Positions 45,745 through 53,800 of a stretch of DNA of 64,000 nucleotides are shown here, in pieces. Made by a program: the position numbers and the translations under genes. A model generated the notes under the pieces. That model saw nothing but the letters and a program-made list of their open reading frames with translations. It had not been told where the DNA came from and did no database searches. Source of the stretch: Shewanella waksmanii ATCC BAA-643 (lineage in GTDB: Bacteria > Pseudomonadota > Gammaproteobacteria > Enterobacterales > Shewanellaceae); assembly GCF_000518805.1 (NCBI RefSeq), contig NZ_JAEH01000005.1, positions 105,652 through 169,651 on the forward strand, written 5' to 3'. The number at the start of each line of letters is the position of its first letter. Positions within the stretch are counted from its first letter, which is position 1.

Positions 45745-47163
45745 ATGCAATTAAGACAATGGCAATCAGAGTGCGTCAATCGCGCTCTAGAGCACTTTCA
45801 TGCCAATCAAAGACACTTCCTATGTTTAGCTACTCCAGGGGCAGGTAAGACGATTATGGCGGCAGAGGTAGCAGCGGAATTATTCGAGCAAGATCTTATT
45901 GATTTTGTATTGTGCTTTTCTCCTTCAGTAAACATCTCGCAAGGTATTCAAAAAACATTTTCACACCGGCTGGAATGCCGCTTTGATGGTGTAATTGGTT
46001 CAGTAGGCTGTTCATATACCTATCAAGGTATGCTCTCTTTCAAAGAAGACTTCTGGCAGCTACTAAAAAGAAATCGAGTATTGGTAATCTTTGATGAGAT
46101 CCATCATTGCTCTGGTAGTACTCTTGAAGATGCCAACGCTTGGGGAGAGGAGATCTTACTCAACATACAAGATCAAGCGCAATATACCTTAGCGTTAACA
46201 GGTACACCTTGGCGCTCAGATCAAGCTCCGATTGTTTTATCTCACTATCTAGACCCAGATAACAAAATTCAATGTGACTATATTTACGGTTTAAAAGAAG
46301 CCGTGAGGGATGGTGTTTGCCGGAACCCAAAAATAGTATTAATTGATAACGAAGAACTATCAGTTACAAACCAAGATCATGAGATCCAAACTTTTAGTAG
46401 TTTTGATGACTTATTTAAAGGGTCATCAATTTCATACCAATCGGTCATCAAAAATGATATAGCAATCCATCATATTTTAAACCTAGCAATAGATAAGCTA
46501 ACAAGTATCAGACTGCTAAATCCTGATGCTGCTGGGCTAGTCGTCGCATCTTCAATTGAACATGCTGTCTATATTTTAAAAATACTCAATGATACGTTCC
46601 AACAAACAGCTACAATTGTCACTTATCAGGAAGTTACCCCATCGGACAAAATCAACAAATTTAGGCATGACAATACACAGTGGATAGTTAGTGTGGGAAT
46701 GATCAGTGAAGGTACTGATATTCCAAGGTTACAGGTTTGCTGCCATCTCAGTAGAGTGAAAACTGAATTGTACTTTAGGCAAATCTTGGGGCGTATTTTG
46801 CGAACCACTAGAGCTTTAGATCAACAAGCTTGGCTCTTCACTTTTGCAGAACCCAAACTTGCCAAATTTGCACATAGAATTGAGCTTGAACTTCCTGATA
46901 GCGGTGTTGTGATTAGGAAGTCTAAACCTAGCAATCACCCCGTTCTTAAAGCTTCTATCTATGATAAAAGAGCAAACCTGCTTCCAAATAAATCATATAG
47001 TTTTGCGCTAAGTCTTAGAGACATGTTCGATAAAAAACAGGCAAATTCACTCCCAACTCAAACCATTGAAGATGTTCATTTTCCCAGTTCAACCAACCAA
47101 TCAATGGAGATCTTAGGAAGGTTCAGAGAGAAGGTTGTTTCTACTTTTGATTCACCATTTTAA
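45745..47163 (+). CDS. SF2 (DEAD/DEAH-type) helicase
   Basis: A 472-residue superfamily 2 ATPase: Walker A ATPGAGKTIMAAEV, Walker B IFDEIHH, motif III ALTGTPWRSD, motif V SVGMISEGTDIP and motif VI QILGRILRTT. It lacks extra nuclease or methylase domains, unlike type I restriction HsdR. It is coupled to the winged-helix-like gene upstream. Its role, whether nucleic-acid remodelling in a defence system or something else, is unknown. A 203-nt gap follows with no visible feature. Confidence 0.85.
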   Translation: MQLRQWQSECVNRALEHFHANQRHFLCLATPGAGKTIMAAEVAAELFEQDLIDFVLCFSPSVNISQGIQKTFSHRLECRFDGVIGSVGCSYTYQGMLSFKEDFWQLLKRNRVLVIFDEIHHCSGSTLEDANAWGEEILLNIQDQAQYTLALTGTPWRSDQAPIVLSHYLDPDNKIQCDYIYGLKEAVRDGVCRNPKIVLIDNEELSVTNQDHEIQTFSSFDDLFKGSSISYQSVIKNDIAIHHILNLAIDKLTSIRLLNPDAAGLVVASSIEHAVYILKILNDTFQQTATIVTYQEVTPSDKINKFRHDNTQWIVSVGMISEGTDIPRLQVCCHLSRVKTELYFRQILGRILRTTRALDQQAWLFTFAEPKLAKFAHRIELELPDSGVVIRKSKPSNHPVLKASIYDKRANLLPNKSYSFALSLRDMFDKKQANSLPTQTIEDVHFPSSTNQSMEILGRFREKVVSTFDSPF

Positions 47164-47365
47164 AGCTATACAACTAGAATATGGTGTCACCATAAAACTA
47201 AAAAGAAGCTCTTTGAGAATGCTCAATGTTTTACCTTCTAAGAAGAGTAAGCTCGACTCACTAACAAGCTTTCAGCCAAAACTGGTTAGAGCCTAAGTTT
47301 TAACTAAGACACATGTTTGTTATAAAGTTATAGACCAAATTAAGATGCTAGAGCTCGCTTCTCAC

Positions 47366-47857
47366 TTATACGCCTGATTTACCAGCCTTTTTAAGGCTTT
47401 CTTCGTTATATTTATTTGCCAAAGATACTAAATCAAATGTCGAATATCTTTCTTTCGTTTTGACAGGATAAGTTGAGTAAACATAATCAACAAAGTCATT
47501 AAAATACATAGATTTAGTCTTGTTAACTACTGCATTCAAAATCTCTTTCTCACGCTTTTTTAAATCAATATCTTCAACATCACCTTTGTAAGAAATCACA
47601 TATTTTGATGTCCCATACATAGTATTTTGATGCTCAATTTTAAATCCATGTGCACTATGTGCTGCATCAACAACATCATCAACATATGGCCCGTAATGGT
47701 TAAAAACCCACTTAATACTTGTTAATTGCTTTCCATCTAGTAATGCAGAAAACCAATCCGCCAAATACACCATTTTAGTCAATCTGGCTTTGGTTATTTC
47801 TGACTTATGAGGGTACTCCAAACATAGAAAAGCAATAATTCGTTGCAGCTTTTTCAT
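47366..47857 (-). CDS. Panacea-type (SocA/DUF4065) antitoxin-domain protein
   Basis: A 163-residue protein with the Panacea/SocA pattern: IIAFLCLEYPHKSEITKARLTKMVYLADWFSALLDGKQLTSIKWVFNHYGPYVDDVVDAA. The domain is known as a broadly used antitoxin that neutralises many unrelated toxins. It overlaps the upstream gene by 4 nt (ATGA), typical of a toxin-antitoxin operon with the toxin first. Its partner would be the membrane-GAF protein at 47854-48822. The pairing is inference. Confidence 0.8.
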   Translation of the reverse strand: MKKLQRIIAFLCLEYPHKSEITKARLTKMVYLADWFSALLDGKQLTSIKWVFNHYGPYVDDVVDAAHSAHGFKIEHQNTMYGTSKYVISYKGDVEDIDLKKREKEILNAVVNKTKSMYFNDFVDYVYSTYPVKTKERYSTFDLVSLANKYNEESLKKAGKSGV

Positions 47858-48822
47858 TCTTCAGCCTCCATCATTTGAAAAAATTCATCTTCAACAGAGA
47901 TGGTTTTACCTTCTCTCTTAATATTAACTTCCTTGTCAAATAATAAACTGTCTCGAACAAATTTAGATAATTGCCCTTGATGGTCTTTGCAATAAGAATC
48001 TATGTTCTTACTAAGTTCATTATCAAGAAAATCAGTTTCTGTTCCTTCAAAAACAATAACGCCAATATGAATATCAGCATCAATAATGGCTTTAGCGTAA
48101 TACCTACAACTTTTCATAGTTAAAGAGTGAATTTTTTCTTGTTCATAACCATATGCGTCTGAAAGGTAGCTGACATAATCATCCTTAGTTGAATGTGGAC
48201 AATTACTCTCGACATGATGCTCATGCTCCCACGCTCTACTTATAACCCCCTGATTAAGAGGGAATTTCTGCCTATGAACTTTGGAGTAGGTAGGATTCTT
48301 AGAGTATCTTTCTAAAAGATAAAACTCTTCAGCATGTTCATAATAAATGGTTACCCTAGAGTTACTATCAAGTCCTAAAAATTTTGACATCCCTTTCAGC
48401 CACGTTTGTACAAGTTCACCATGAAGCCCAATTATTCTTGACTGGCGCTCCTGTAACTCCTCTTGATTTGAATTCAAAGCACTTTTAGTATCATTTAACT
48501 CTTCATTTTCAGTCTGCAACTCAACCATCTGTTGCTTTTGACGATCTTGGTCTTTGTATGTTCCCGTCGCCCCCAATAAAAATAGAGCCCCACCAGATAT
48601 CAAGGCTGTGTTGGGGTTATATATAATTAGCCAAGCACACGAGAAAAAACCCGAAGCGGCCCCCCAATCGGTGGAAAAAGTGTAACTACCAGCAAATGCG
48701 CTACCGACCGTTAACAACACAGTTCCTATAGCCGCACACAAAATGAATAAACCTTTCCCAACTCCATCGCCAAGCTCTTTGAAAAAGTCAGAGCTTCCAC
48801 TAAAACCAAATTTTTTGAACAA
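47854..48822 (-). CDS. membrane-anchored GAF-domain protein, possible toxin of the Panacea pair
   Basis: A 322-residue protein. Two hydrophobic segments at about residues 24-46 and 54-84 would insert in the membrane. A coiled coil (DRQKQQMVELQTENEELNDTKSA) and then a GAF-like domain (RVTIYYEHAEEFYLLERYSKNPTYSKVHRQ) follow; the GAF look is from pattern only. TTG at 48822 is taken as the start because a strong AAAGGAG lies 7 nt upstream. It overlaps the Panacea gene at its 3' end. A sensor-plus-membrane effector is a reasonable guess for a toxin that is silenced by the downstream protein. Confidence 0.65.
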   Translation of the reverse strand: MFKKFGFSGSSDFFKELGDGVGKGLFILCAAIGTVLLTVGSAFAGSYTFSTDWGAASGFFSCAWLIIYNPNTALISGGALFLLGATGTYKDQDRQKQQMVELQTENEELNDTKSALNSNQEELQERQSRIIGLHGELVQTWLKGMSKFLGLDSNSRVTIYYEHAEEFYLLERYSKNPTYSKVHRQKFPLNQGVISRAWEHEHHVESNCPHSTKDDYVSYLSDAYGYEQEKIHSLTMKSCRYYAKAIIDADIHIGVIVFEGTETDFLDNELSKNIDSYCKDHQGQLSKFVRDSLLFDKEVNIKREGKTISVEDEFFQMMEAEE

Positions 48823-48843
48823 AGATAGGCTCCTTTTACATGT

Positions 48844-48966
48844 TCAAATATACAGTACCAGAGCTCGAGTATTGAAACCATACTCACGAACTAAAACGTT
48901 TGTATGGCACAAACCGTATTCAGCTACAGCCTCAATAACACTCTTAAATACTTGAAAATTAGTCAT
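48844..48966 (-). CDS. possible short reading frame upstream of the GAF protein
   Basis: A 40-codon frame beginning MTNFQVFKSVIEAVAEYG and stopping 21 nt before the GAF-protein start. It lacks a clear ribosome binding site. It could be a leader peptide or a remnant of a larger gene. The remainder of 48967-49409 has no gene. Confidence 0.25.
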   Translation of the reverse strand: MTNFQVFKSVIEAVAEYGLCHTNVLVREYGFNTRALVLYI

Positions 48967-49409
48967 ATGTCATTGATCAAAACGCGAATGCATAGTTTCT
49001 GCGGCTATTATCTAAATATAGTAAAACATAATCAATTGATTTTACTTATCTCAATGGAAAAGCAAGTAAAAAATTGAGATTAAAACTTTCGAGATAATAC
49101 TAGGGGTCGATACCCAGTTTCTAGATGGACAACTGATATTAGAGAATCCATGAGCCAACGCAACCTCGTCATTTGAGGACCCTATGCACAGTGTTCAACG
49201 GTATATGAACACACTAAATATTGAATAGAAACGTCATAAATCACTATGCACGGCGCTTCCTTTTAACTAACGTTAAATTATTGAATAATTCATTTTGCAA
49301 CAAGTGTTTAGCAGTGATACATTAATGAACTTAGTATCCGAAATCGTTATTACATTGCAGTTAGATAACCTGATAACGGCGTGCTTAGCTTACAAGTGAA
49401 GGAACGACT
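48967..49409. other. non-coding gap between the Panacea pair and the two-gene system
   Basis: 443 nt without a supported gene. It contains two short inverted repeats near 49022-49081 (GTAAAA...TTTTAC around AATCAATTGATT, and ATCTCAAT...ATTGAGAT), which could be operators. It must hold the promoter of the rightward two-gene system. Confidence 0.45.
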
Positions 49410-51146
49410 GTGGATGATCTAAAAGAAAAGATAATAAAAGCTACTAAGGACGGTACTTTTTTCGAGCTCATCGGCGAAGAATACTACCAAGACCATAAAA
49501 ACGATAAACTGCTTCCTAGTATTTTATCCAAATTACATAACGAAGGAATCTTCGATTTAGTTCAGATTTTTAGAAGTTTAGAAAACTCTCAAGAAAGGCA
49601 TGACTTTTTCTCTGTTCGGCAGATATTCGGAGATATATTACCAAAAATTAATGCGCCAGTTAAAAGTGTAGCGGACAGTGTGAAACACTTAACTCTTGAA
49701 GCGGGGATAGACGGAGCAGCCTATTGGATTTTAGGACCATTTCAAGAATTTTGTAAAAAAGACTCTAAACGTCCTAAACAACTATTAGATATTTCATTAA
49801 CTGATATTGACGAGAATTTTGACCACTTATCTGTAGCCCTTATATCTGGAGCTCAGTTAAATGAATCACTTTATGCAAAAAAAGCTATCGATTTGGTAAC
49901 TCACAGCAATGAATTAGTGAGGCAGCGTGCAACTTTCGCTTTGGGACGCATTCAGTATATTGACCAAATTTTAGCAAAGGATGCAGTGCTAACAATAAAA
50001 CAAGCATCAAAGAACAATAGCTCAGACTTGCTCTTAGCAACATCAATGAATGCTCTGTTTTCCTTAGTACTTCAAGAACCATCGCTAGAGTGCCATTTTG
50101 TCGAAGTTCTGGAAGATCAAAAAGATTTTTTTGGTGAACGATATGTGCATACTTCAGCAGAAATTTTGTTTCGGGAAGGAGGTAAAATCACCGAGGGGGT
50201 TGAGTCTTATTTACTTGATATTTGTTGTCATACCAAGCCTGAGAACAAAGACACAATTGATAAAATTGATTATGCATTAGCGCGACTAGTTAAAAGTGGG
50301 AAGTTTGATACTTGCGTAAGCTTTTTAGAAAAGTTTTTTTCGAAAAGCAGTTATGAAGCACCAGTGAAACATTTTGACAGCTTTATTAGAGAGATCCATC
50401 AACATAAAGAAACCTACCTTTCATCACTGGTAACTAGGTGGCTGCTATCTAAAAACGTTAAATTAGGGAAGTATTGCACCCACTTACTTAAAGGCTCAGA
50501 TGAAGGAATTTGTTTAAGCTTTGACAAAACGTACTTAACTAACCAAGAAAAAGGTGTTTATTTATTTCTCGCAAGAAAAGCGTGTGGTTGGTTTTTTGTG
50601 CAACCAAAAACGGCAATAAGTTTGATCGAATCACTATTAGATGATGCCCCGGATGAAGAATTAAAAGACATTCAGCATCTAGTATTCAACCCTTTGCTCA
50701 TCAGTTATCCAGGTAGTATCTATAAACACCTAGAAGGACTAAGGATCTCAAAAAATGCAAAAGCCTTAAGATTAGCAGAAGATGTATTAGTCCAGTTTGG
50801 TTCTTATCAAAAAGCTTTAAAAGCTGCATCAGGTATTCATGAATTAAGGCCGAGTGAACAAGATAGACATACTTATTGGAAACACCATCAAAGGATTATG
50901 GATGCATCGATGAAGCAAGCAAGGAGCAAGTCAATTTTCTCTTCATTATTTTTCGGAAATGAGTCAGTTCTGTTGTATGGCAATAAATTCATACATTACA
51001 TTCATCATGGTGATGAAAAAAACCGACAAGAAATTCCGCTTCAAGAACTAAGTCATTCTGTCGAAATAGCCTCAATGCATAACTTAGACCCACATAGCCT
51101 TGAAAACATGATACGCCAATTCAGAGTAGAGGGGTGTCATTCATGA
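49410..51146 (+). CDS. large helical-repeat protein, first gene of an unrecognised two-gene system
   Basis: A 578-residue protein, not recognised. It is made almost wholly of amphipathic helices (SNELVRQRATFALGRIQYID; SFIREIHQHKETYLSSLVTRW) that look like HEAT/ARM-type repeats, with no catalytic motif. There is no signal peptide or TM. It could be a scaffold or ligand-sensing part of a defence complex. The next gene overlaps its stop by 4 nt (ATGA), so the two are translationally coupled. The proposed start is GTG at 49410, with AAGGAACGAC upstream. Confidence 0.6.
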   Translation: MDDLKEKIIKATKDGTFFELIGEEYYQDHKNDKLLPSILSKLHNEGIFDLVQIFRSLENSQERHDFFSVRQIFGDILPKINAPVKSVADSVKHLTLEAGIDGAAYWILGPFQEFCKKDSKRPKQLLDISLTDIDENFDHLSVALISGAQLNESLYAKKAIDLVTHSNELVRQRATFALGRIQYIDQILAKDAVLTIKQASKNNSSDLLLATSMNALFSLVLQEPSLECHFVEVLEDQKDFFGERYVHTSAEILFREGGKITEGVESYLLDICCHTKPENKDTIDKIDYALARLVKSGKFDTCVSFLEKFFSKSSYEAPVKHFDSFIREIHQHKETYLSSLVTRWLLSKNVKLGKYCTHLLKGSDEGICLSFDKTYLTNQEKGVYLFLARKACGWFFVQPKTAISLIESLLDDAPDEELKDIQHLVFNPLLISYPGSIYKHLEGLRISKNAKALRLAEDVLVQFGSYQKALKAASGIHELRPSEQDRHTYWKHHQRIMDASMKQARSKSIFSSLFFGNESVLLYGNKFIHYIHHGDEKNRQEIPLQELSHSVEIASMHNLDPHSLENMIRQFRVEGCHS

Positions 51147-52894
51147 AATTAGTTATTAGACAATATCTAGCGTCACTTAAGGAACGCGGTGAACTAGATG
51201 CGTTATTGCCAGACTTGCTATCTCAAATAGGGTGCGAAGTGTTTCTCAAACCTGGTATTGGAAGCAGGCAATACGGTGTTGACGTCGGCGCTTACGGGAA
51301 GCTCTCAGAAGACTCAGAAAATAAAGTTTACCTGTTTTCAGTCAAGTCCGGGGACTTAAATAGAAAAGATTGGAGCAGCGGTAATCCACAGGACCTAAGG
51401 CCATCGATAGAAGAAATAATCGACGTGTTTATACCAACAAGAATACCCGTTGAGTACAAATCTGAACCCATTGAAATATGTTTGTGTTTTGGTGGTGAAG
51501 TAAAAGAAGAAGTTAGAGCTAATGTTAGTGGTTTTTTGGAAAAACATAAATCTAATGAATTAAGCTTTTCTGAGTGGAATGGTGATCGCTTAGCTGCGCT
51601 TATAGAGAAGCACTTATTAAAAGAAGAATTATTACCTGAAAACTGTCGAGGCTTACTAAGAAAGTCATTAGCGATGATTGATGAACCAGACATTTCATTT
51701 AAACATTTTAGTCAACTCGCTTATCGCCTTACGAACACTGAGGGGAAAAAACCTAAACAAACTTTAACTGCTATTCGCCAACTCTACCTATGTCTTTGGA
51801 TTTTGTATTCGTGGTGTCGAGACGAAGACAACCTAGAAAGTATATTTTTATCTACAGAGCTTTCGCTGCTGAATGCTTGGGAAGCTGCAAAATTTGCATT
51901 TGATAAAAAGAACAAACTTGCAATAGCGACGCTGGAAACATTGAATTCAATTCAGATATTAAATATGAAAGTTTCAAAGAGTTACTTAGAGGAAAAAATC
52001 ATTCCTCATGCTGGTAATTTATATGCATTATCACATGCAGTGAAGCCTTCCTGTGCCGTTGATGTAAATCTGAAACTTTTTGATGTTCTTGGCCGATTAG
52101 CTTTAGGAGGTTGCTGGGCCTATTGGTATTTGGCCCAAACAAACGAAGAGGATACACACACTCTCGAATATTTCTCAAATATCGTCTCTAAATACCAAGA
52201 ATCAATAAAAAAGCTAATTGTTAATAATCCCGCTTTGTTTACCCCATACAAAGACGAACAAGCAATAGATCTTGTTATAGCGATGTGGTTTTTATCTTTA
52301 AATGTGAAGCATTGGAGCGATATTCATGCATGGTTAGTGAACATAACCCAGAATATCTATCAGATGCTTGAGCTACATGACAACTACCCCACAACAATTC
52401 AAACTTATGCAGAATTGATTGAGCATCCAGTTGAAAAAAATGAAGAATACAGAAAAAGCGTAACAAAAGGCTCAATATTATACCCTTATATCTCAGCTTT
52501 TTCTGCCGTTATGGGGTTTCAGGAACCATATGAAACAGTAAAAAAAATAAAAGAAAAGTTCTTGCCTCACTGTAATTTTCAAGTTTTCTTTTTCGATGAA
52601 GAGTCAGAAAAGCATTTTTACCGATTCGATAAAATGCACGGAGCAACATTGTCTGATGTGTGTGTCACTGAGCCACCGAAAGAATTAATTAAACAACTTA
52701 ATGATGAATGCCAGCAATCCGACAAAGTATATGAGCTTAGTGCGTTTAAATATTCACTTTGGCCAATAATCTTAATGGGGTGTCGGCACTACCGATTACC
52801 AGTGCCAATGCACTTTATTCTTGACCTCTATAAGCATACTCAAAATTCTGAGGAAGTTAGCACAGTGGACTCAACAGTGAGCGTGGCTGAATAA
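51143..52894 (+). CDS. protein with a PD-(D/E)XK-like N-terminal domain, second gene of the system
   Basis: A 583-residue protein. The first ~180 residues look like a restriction-endonuclease fold: KPGIGSRQYGVDVGAYGKL followed by a strand NKVYLFSVKSGDL. The Asp and the Lys of a PD-(D/E)XK site are visible, but the middle acidic residue reads Ser, so catalysis is uncertain. A conserved-looking WSSGNPQDLRP follows. The remaining 400 residues are helical with no known motif. It overlaps the helical-repeat protein by 4 nt. ATG at 51143 is chosen over GTG at 51134. A nuclease or nucleic-acid-binding effector is likely, but this is inference. Confidence 0.6.
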   Translation: MKLVIRQYLASLKERGELDALLPDLLSQIGCEVFLKPGIGSRQYGVDVGAYGKLSEDSENKVYLFSVKSGDLNRKDWSSGNPQDLRPSIEEIIDVFIPTRIPVEYKSEPIEICLCFGGEVKEEVRANVSGFLEKHKSNELSFSEWNGDRLAALIEKHLLKEELLPENCRGLLRKSLAMIDEPDISFKHFSQLAYRLTNTEGKKPKQTLTAIRQLYLCLWILYSWCRDEDNLESIFLSTELSLLNAWEAAKFAFDKKNKLAIATLETLNSIQILNMKVSKSYLEEKIIPHAGNLYALSHAVKPSCAVDVNLKLFDVLGRLALGGCWAYWYLAQTNEEDTHTLEYFSNIVSKYQESIKKLIVNNPALFTPYKDEQAIDLVIAMWFLSLNVKHWSDIHAWLVNITQNIYQMLELHDNYPTTIQTYAELIEHPVEKNEEYRKSVTKGSILYPYISAFSAVMGFQEPYETVKKIKEKFLPHCNFQVFFFDEESEKHFYRFDKMHGATLSDVCVTEPPKELIKQLNDECQQSDKVYELSAFKYSLWPIILMGCRHYRLPVPMHFILDLYKHTQNSEEVSTVDSTVSVAE

Positions 52895-52970
52895 ACGGAT
52901 GGTTCTAAGTATATACGGCCAATACAATCGACTGATTCAAGGTGTTTTTTTCTATTTAAGGGTAAGGTTC

Positions 52971-53609
52971 ATGGACTATTCAAACGTACCGCTGGCCCCC
53001 ATAGCTACGGTGGTTGCAGCATTAATTACAGCACTTATTGCCTTTGTAAATCTTACTCTCAGTAAGGAACAAAAAACTTCAGAGTTCAGGCAAGCGTGGA
53101 TAGATGGAATGCGAGCTGATTTAGCTATCTTTTTTTCATCTGCACGCGCTCTTTGTCGGGTTATGCAAGAAGCAAGAAGTCCGAATAGCTCAGATGATGA
53201 CGTTCAGTGCTTTAGGTTCAGTAAAGACCAAGTTAGTAAAATGCGATTTGATGGTGCTGAAGCGCTGTATCGTATTAAGCTAAGACTAAACACTAGTGAA
53301 ACTGAACATGTTGAATTGAACCGTTTACTTAATACAGCAACAGCAATACAGAATGAAATAAACATAAATAAAGGTCAAGATTACTCCAAAGCCCTTGAAG
53401 CAATCGAGTTAGCTTCCACTCATTCTCAAAGAATTTTGAAAAGCGAATGGGAAAGAGTTAAACGTGGTGAAAAATCATTTCAAGTAGCTAAAAACTGGGT
53501 AATGCCATTAATAATGGCATTATCTCTAGTTTTCATTACAGCCTTATTGTTTAGTTCACCTGGACCTGTAAAGCCACCTCAGTCTATGGCTACAAAGTTT
53601 GCTGATTAG
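52971..53609 (+). CDS. two-TM protein with a cytosolic helical domain
   Basis: A 212-residue protein with TM segments at about residues 6-26 and 181-201 that bracket a helical domain. It begins SKEQKTSEFRQAWIDGMRADLAIFFSSARAL after the first TM, a wording seen in other small membrane proteins near defence genes. ATG at 52971 follows AAGGGTAAGG, so the upstream extension to 52899 is not used. It is 76 nt after the nuclease-like gene and 191 nt before gajA, so it could belong to either system or stand alone. Confidence 0.6.
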   Translation: MDYSNVPLAPIATVVAALITALIAFVNLTLSKEQKTSEFRQAWIDGMRADLAIFFSSARALCRVMQEARSPNSSDDDVQCFRFSKDQVSKMRFDGAEALYRIKLRLNTSETEHVELNRLLNTATAIQNEININKGQDYSKALEAIELASTHSQRILKSEWERVKRGEKSFQVAKNWVMPLIMALSLVFITALLFSSPGPVKPPQSMATKFAD

Positions 53610-53800
53610 CAAGTCTATCAAAAGTAACTTTAATACTAAATCGAAGTGTTTTTATTGCAATACACTTTTAACCAAAAAACCCGACTTTCCAAAAGCTTAA
53701 AATGCGACATGCCGTTTATACATGTGACCCTCATATTACGTTTTTAAAAAGTAAATGAGATAAACCCTAAAGTAACTTTTATAAATTGAAGGATAACAAC

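Noticed and set aside
45745..47163. Type I restriction HsdR or Hachiman HamB
   Set aside because: The helicase is only 472 residues, with no nuclease domain and no methylase or specificity genes nearby.
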